From Roseiarcus sp963824475 (lineage in GTDB: Bacteria; Pseudomonadota; Alphaproteobacteria; Rhizobiales; Beijerinckiaceae): DNA of 64,000 nucleotides. Under the pieces are notes generated by a model. It worked only from the letters and a program-made list of their open reading frames with translations, made no database searches and was not told where the DNA came from. Position 1 is the stretch's first letter, and each line of letters starts with the position of its first letter. This document shows, one piece after another, positions 63,881 to 64,000 of the stretch. The stretch covers positions 868,001 through 932,000 of the forward strand of contig CAWGPR010000012.1 in assembly GCA_963824475.1 (NCBI GenBank), written 5' to 3'. Made by a program: the position numbers and the translations under genes.

Positions 63881-64000
63881 TCACTCCGTCAGCCGCAGAT
63901 TGGTAAGAAGGGCGTCGCGCAGATCGAGATCGCGCTCGATGCGCCGTCGGCCTTCATCCGTCAGTTCGCCGGTGCGATAAAGATTGTTGGTGAGTTCCCG
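63881..64000 (-). CDS. 3' end of a probable Na+/H+ antiporter
   Basis: Forty codons run open from the window edge to a TGA at 63881: RELTNNLYRTGELTDEGRRR then IERDLDLRDALL. The pattern R..L..L...G.I.DE..RR.ERDLDL.. is the cytoplasmic tail often found on CPA1-type antiporters. The call rests on this tail only. Confidence 0.5.
   Translation of the reverse strand, partial: RELTNNLYRTGELTDEGRRRIERDLDLRDALLTNLRLTE

Overview
This is a GC-rich chromosomal segment from an alphaproteobacterium. The housekeeping order fits Rhizobiales (Hyphomicrobiales): tmk-holB-metG-tatD, rpsF-rpsR-DUF2232-rplI, rplM-rpsI-argC, ihfA-merR-tRNA-Pro, secG/tpiA facing ppiD-trpE, and lepB-rnc-era. Together with PEP-CTERM proteins, hyp genes and Rhizobiales-type palindromic repeats, it suggests the Beijerinckiaceae/Methylocystaceae area. 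The family placement is inference.

Layout. 1-8.05 kb: end of an unknown gene, a RibD/DHFR-like protein, then a tightly overlapped run tmk-holB-metG-tatD-MBL hydrolase-M20 hydrolase. 8.05-18.15 kb: an accessory island ending at tRNA-Pro(GGG). It holds a vapC remnant, a decayed tyrosine integrase, a two-partner-secretion operon (TpsB, TpsA, a secreted caspase/Sel1/peptidoglycan-binding protein, each with one frameshift), then wrecks of an FMN alpha-hydroxy-acid oxidase and an amidohydrolase. 18.2-29.3 kb: merR, ihfA, an SDR, a DUF892 fragment, the ribosomal cluster rpsF-rpsR-DUF2232-rplI, a repeat-rich gap, and NYN-UDG-galM, an FAH-family hydrolase and a membrane protein. 29.26-33.31 kb: about 4 kb bounded by a 76-bp direct repeat of the argC 3' end, carrying a HAF-repeat PEP-CTERM protein, two small secreted proteins that share one promoter/signal-peptide cassette, and an AraC regulator. 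33.2-39 kb: argC, rpsI, rplM, a thioesterase, an IS110 element and a beta-carbonic-anhydrase-like protein. 39.4-48.5 kb: an EmrA-EmrB single-chain fusion, a PEP-CTERM protein, three tandem phage-tail-collar proteins with DUF6916 and GNAT genes, and an encapsulin-DyP peroxidase nanocompartment operon. 48.5-59.4 kb: cinA/pncC, coq10, secG, tpiA, ppiD, trpE, era, rnc (frameshifted at a G7 run), lepB, qor and tRNA-Glu. 59.4-64 kb: a hydrogenase-maturation cluster in which hypF and hypD are joined by a deletion that also removes hypC, followed by intact hypE, hypA and hypB.

The most interesting material is the TPS-caspase locus, the argC-bounded insertion with its signal-peptide cassette duplication, the EmrAB fusion with its topology problem, the triple tail-collar/GNAT/DUF6916 cluster, the IS110 non-coding end (candidate bridge RNA), and the hypF::hypD deletion. 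No CRISPR array, rRNA or complete prophage was seen.
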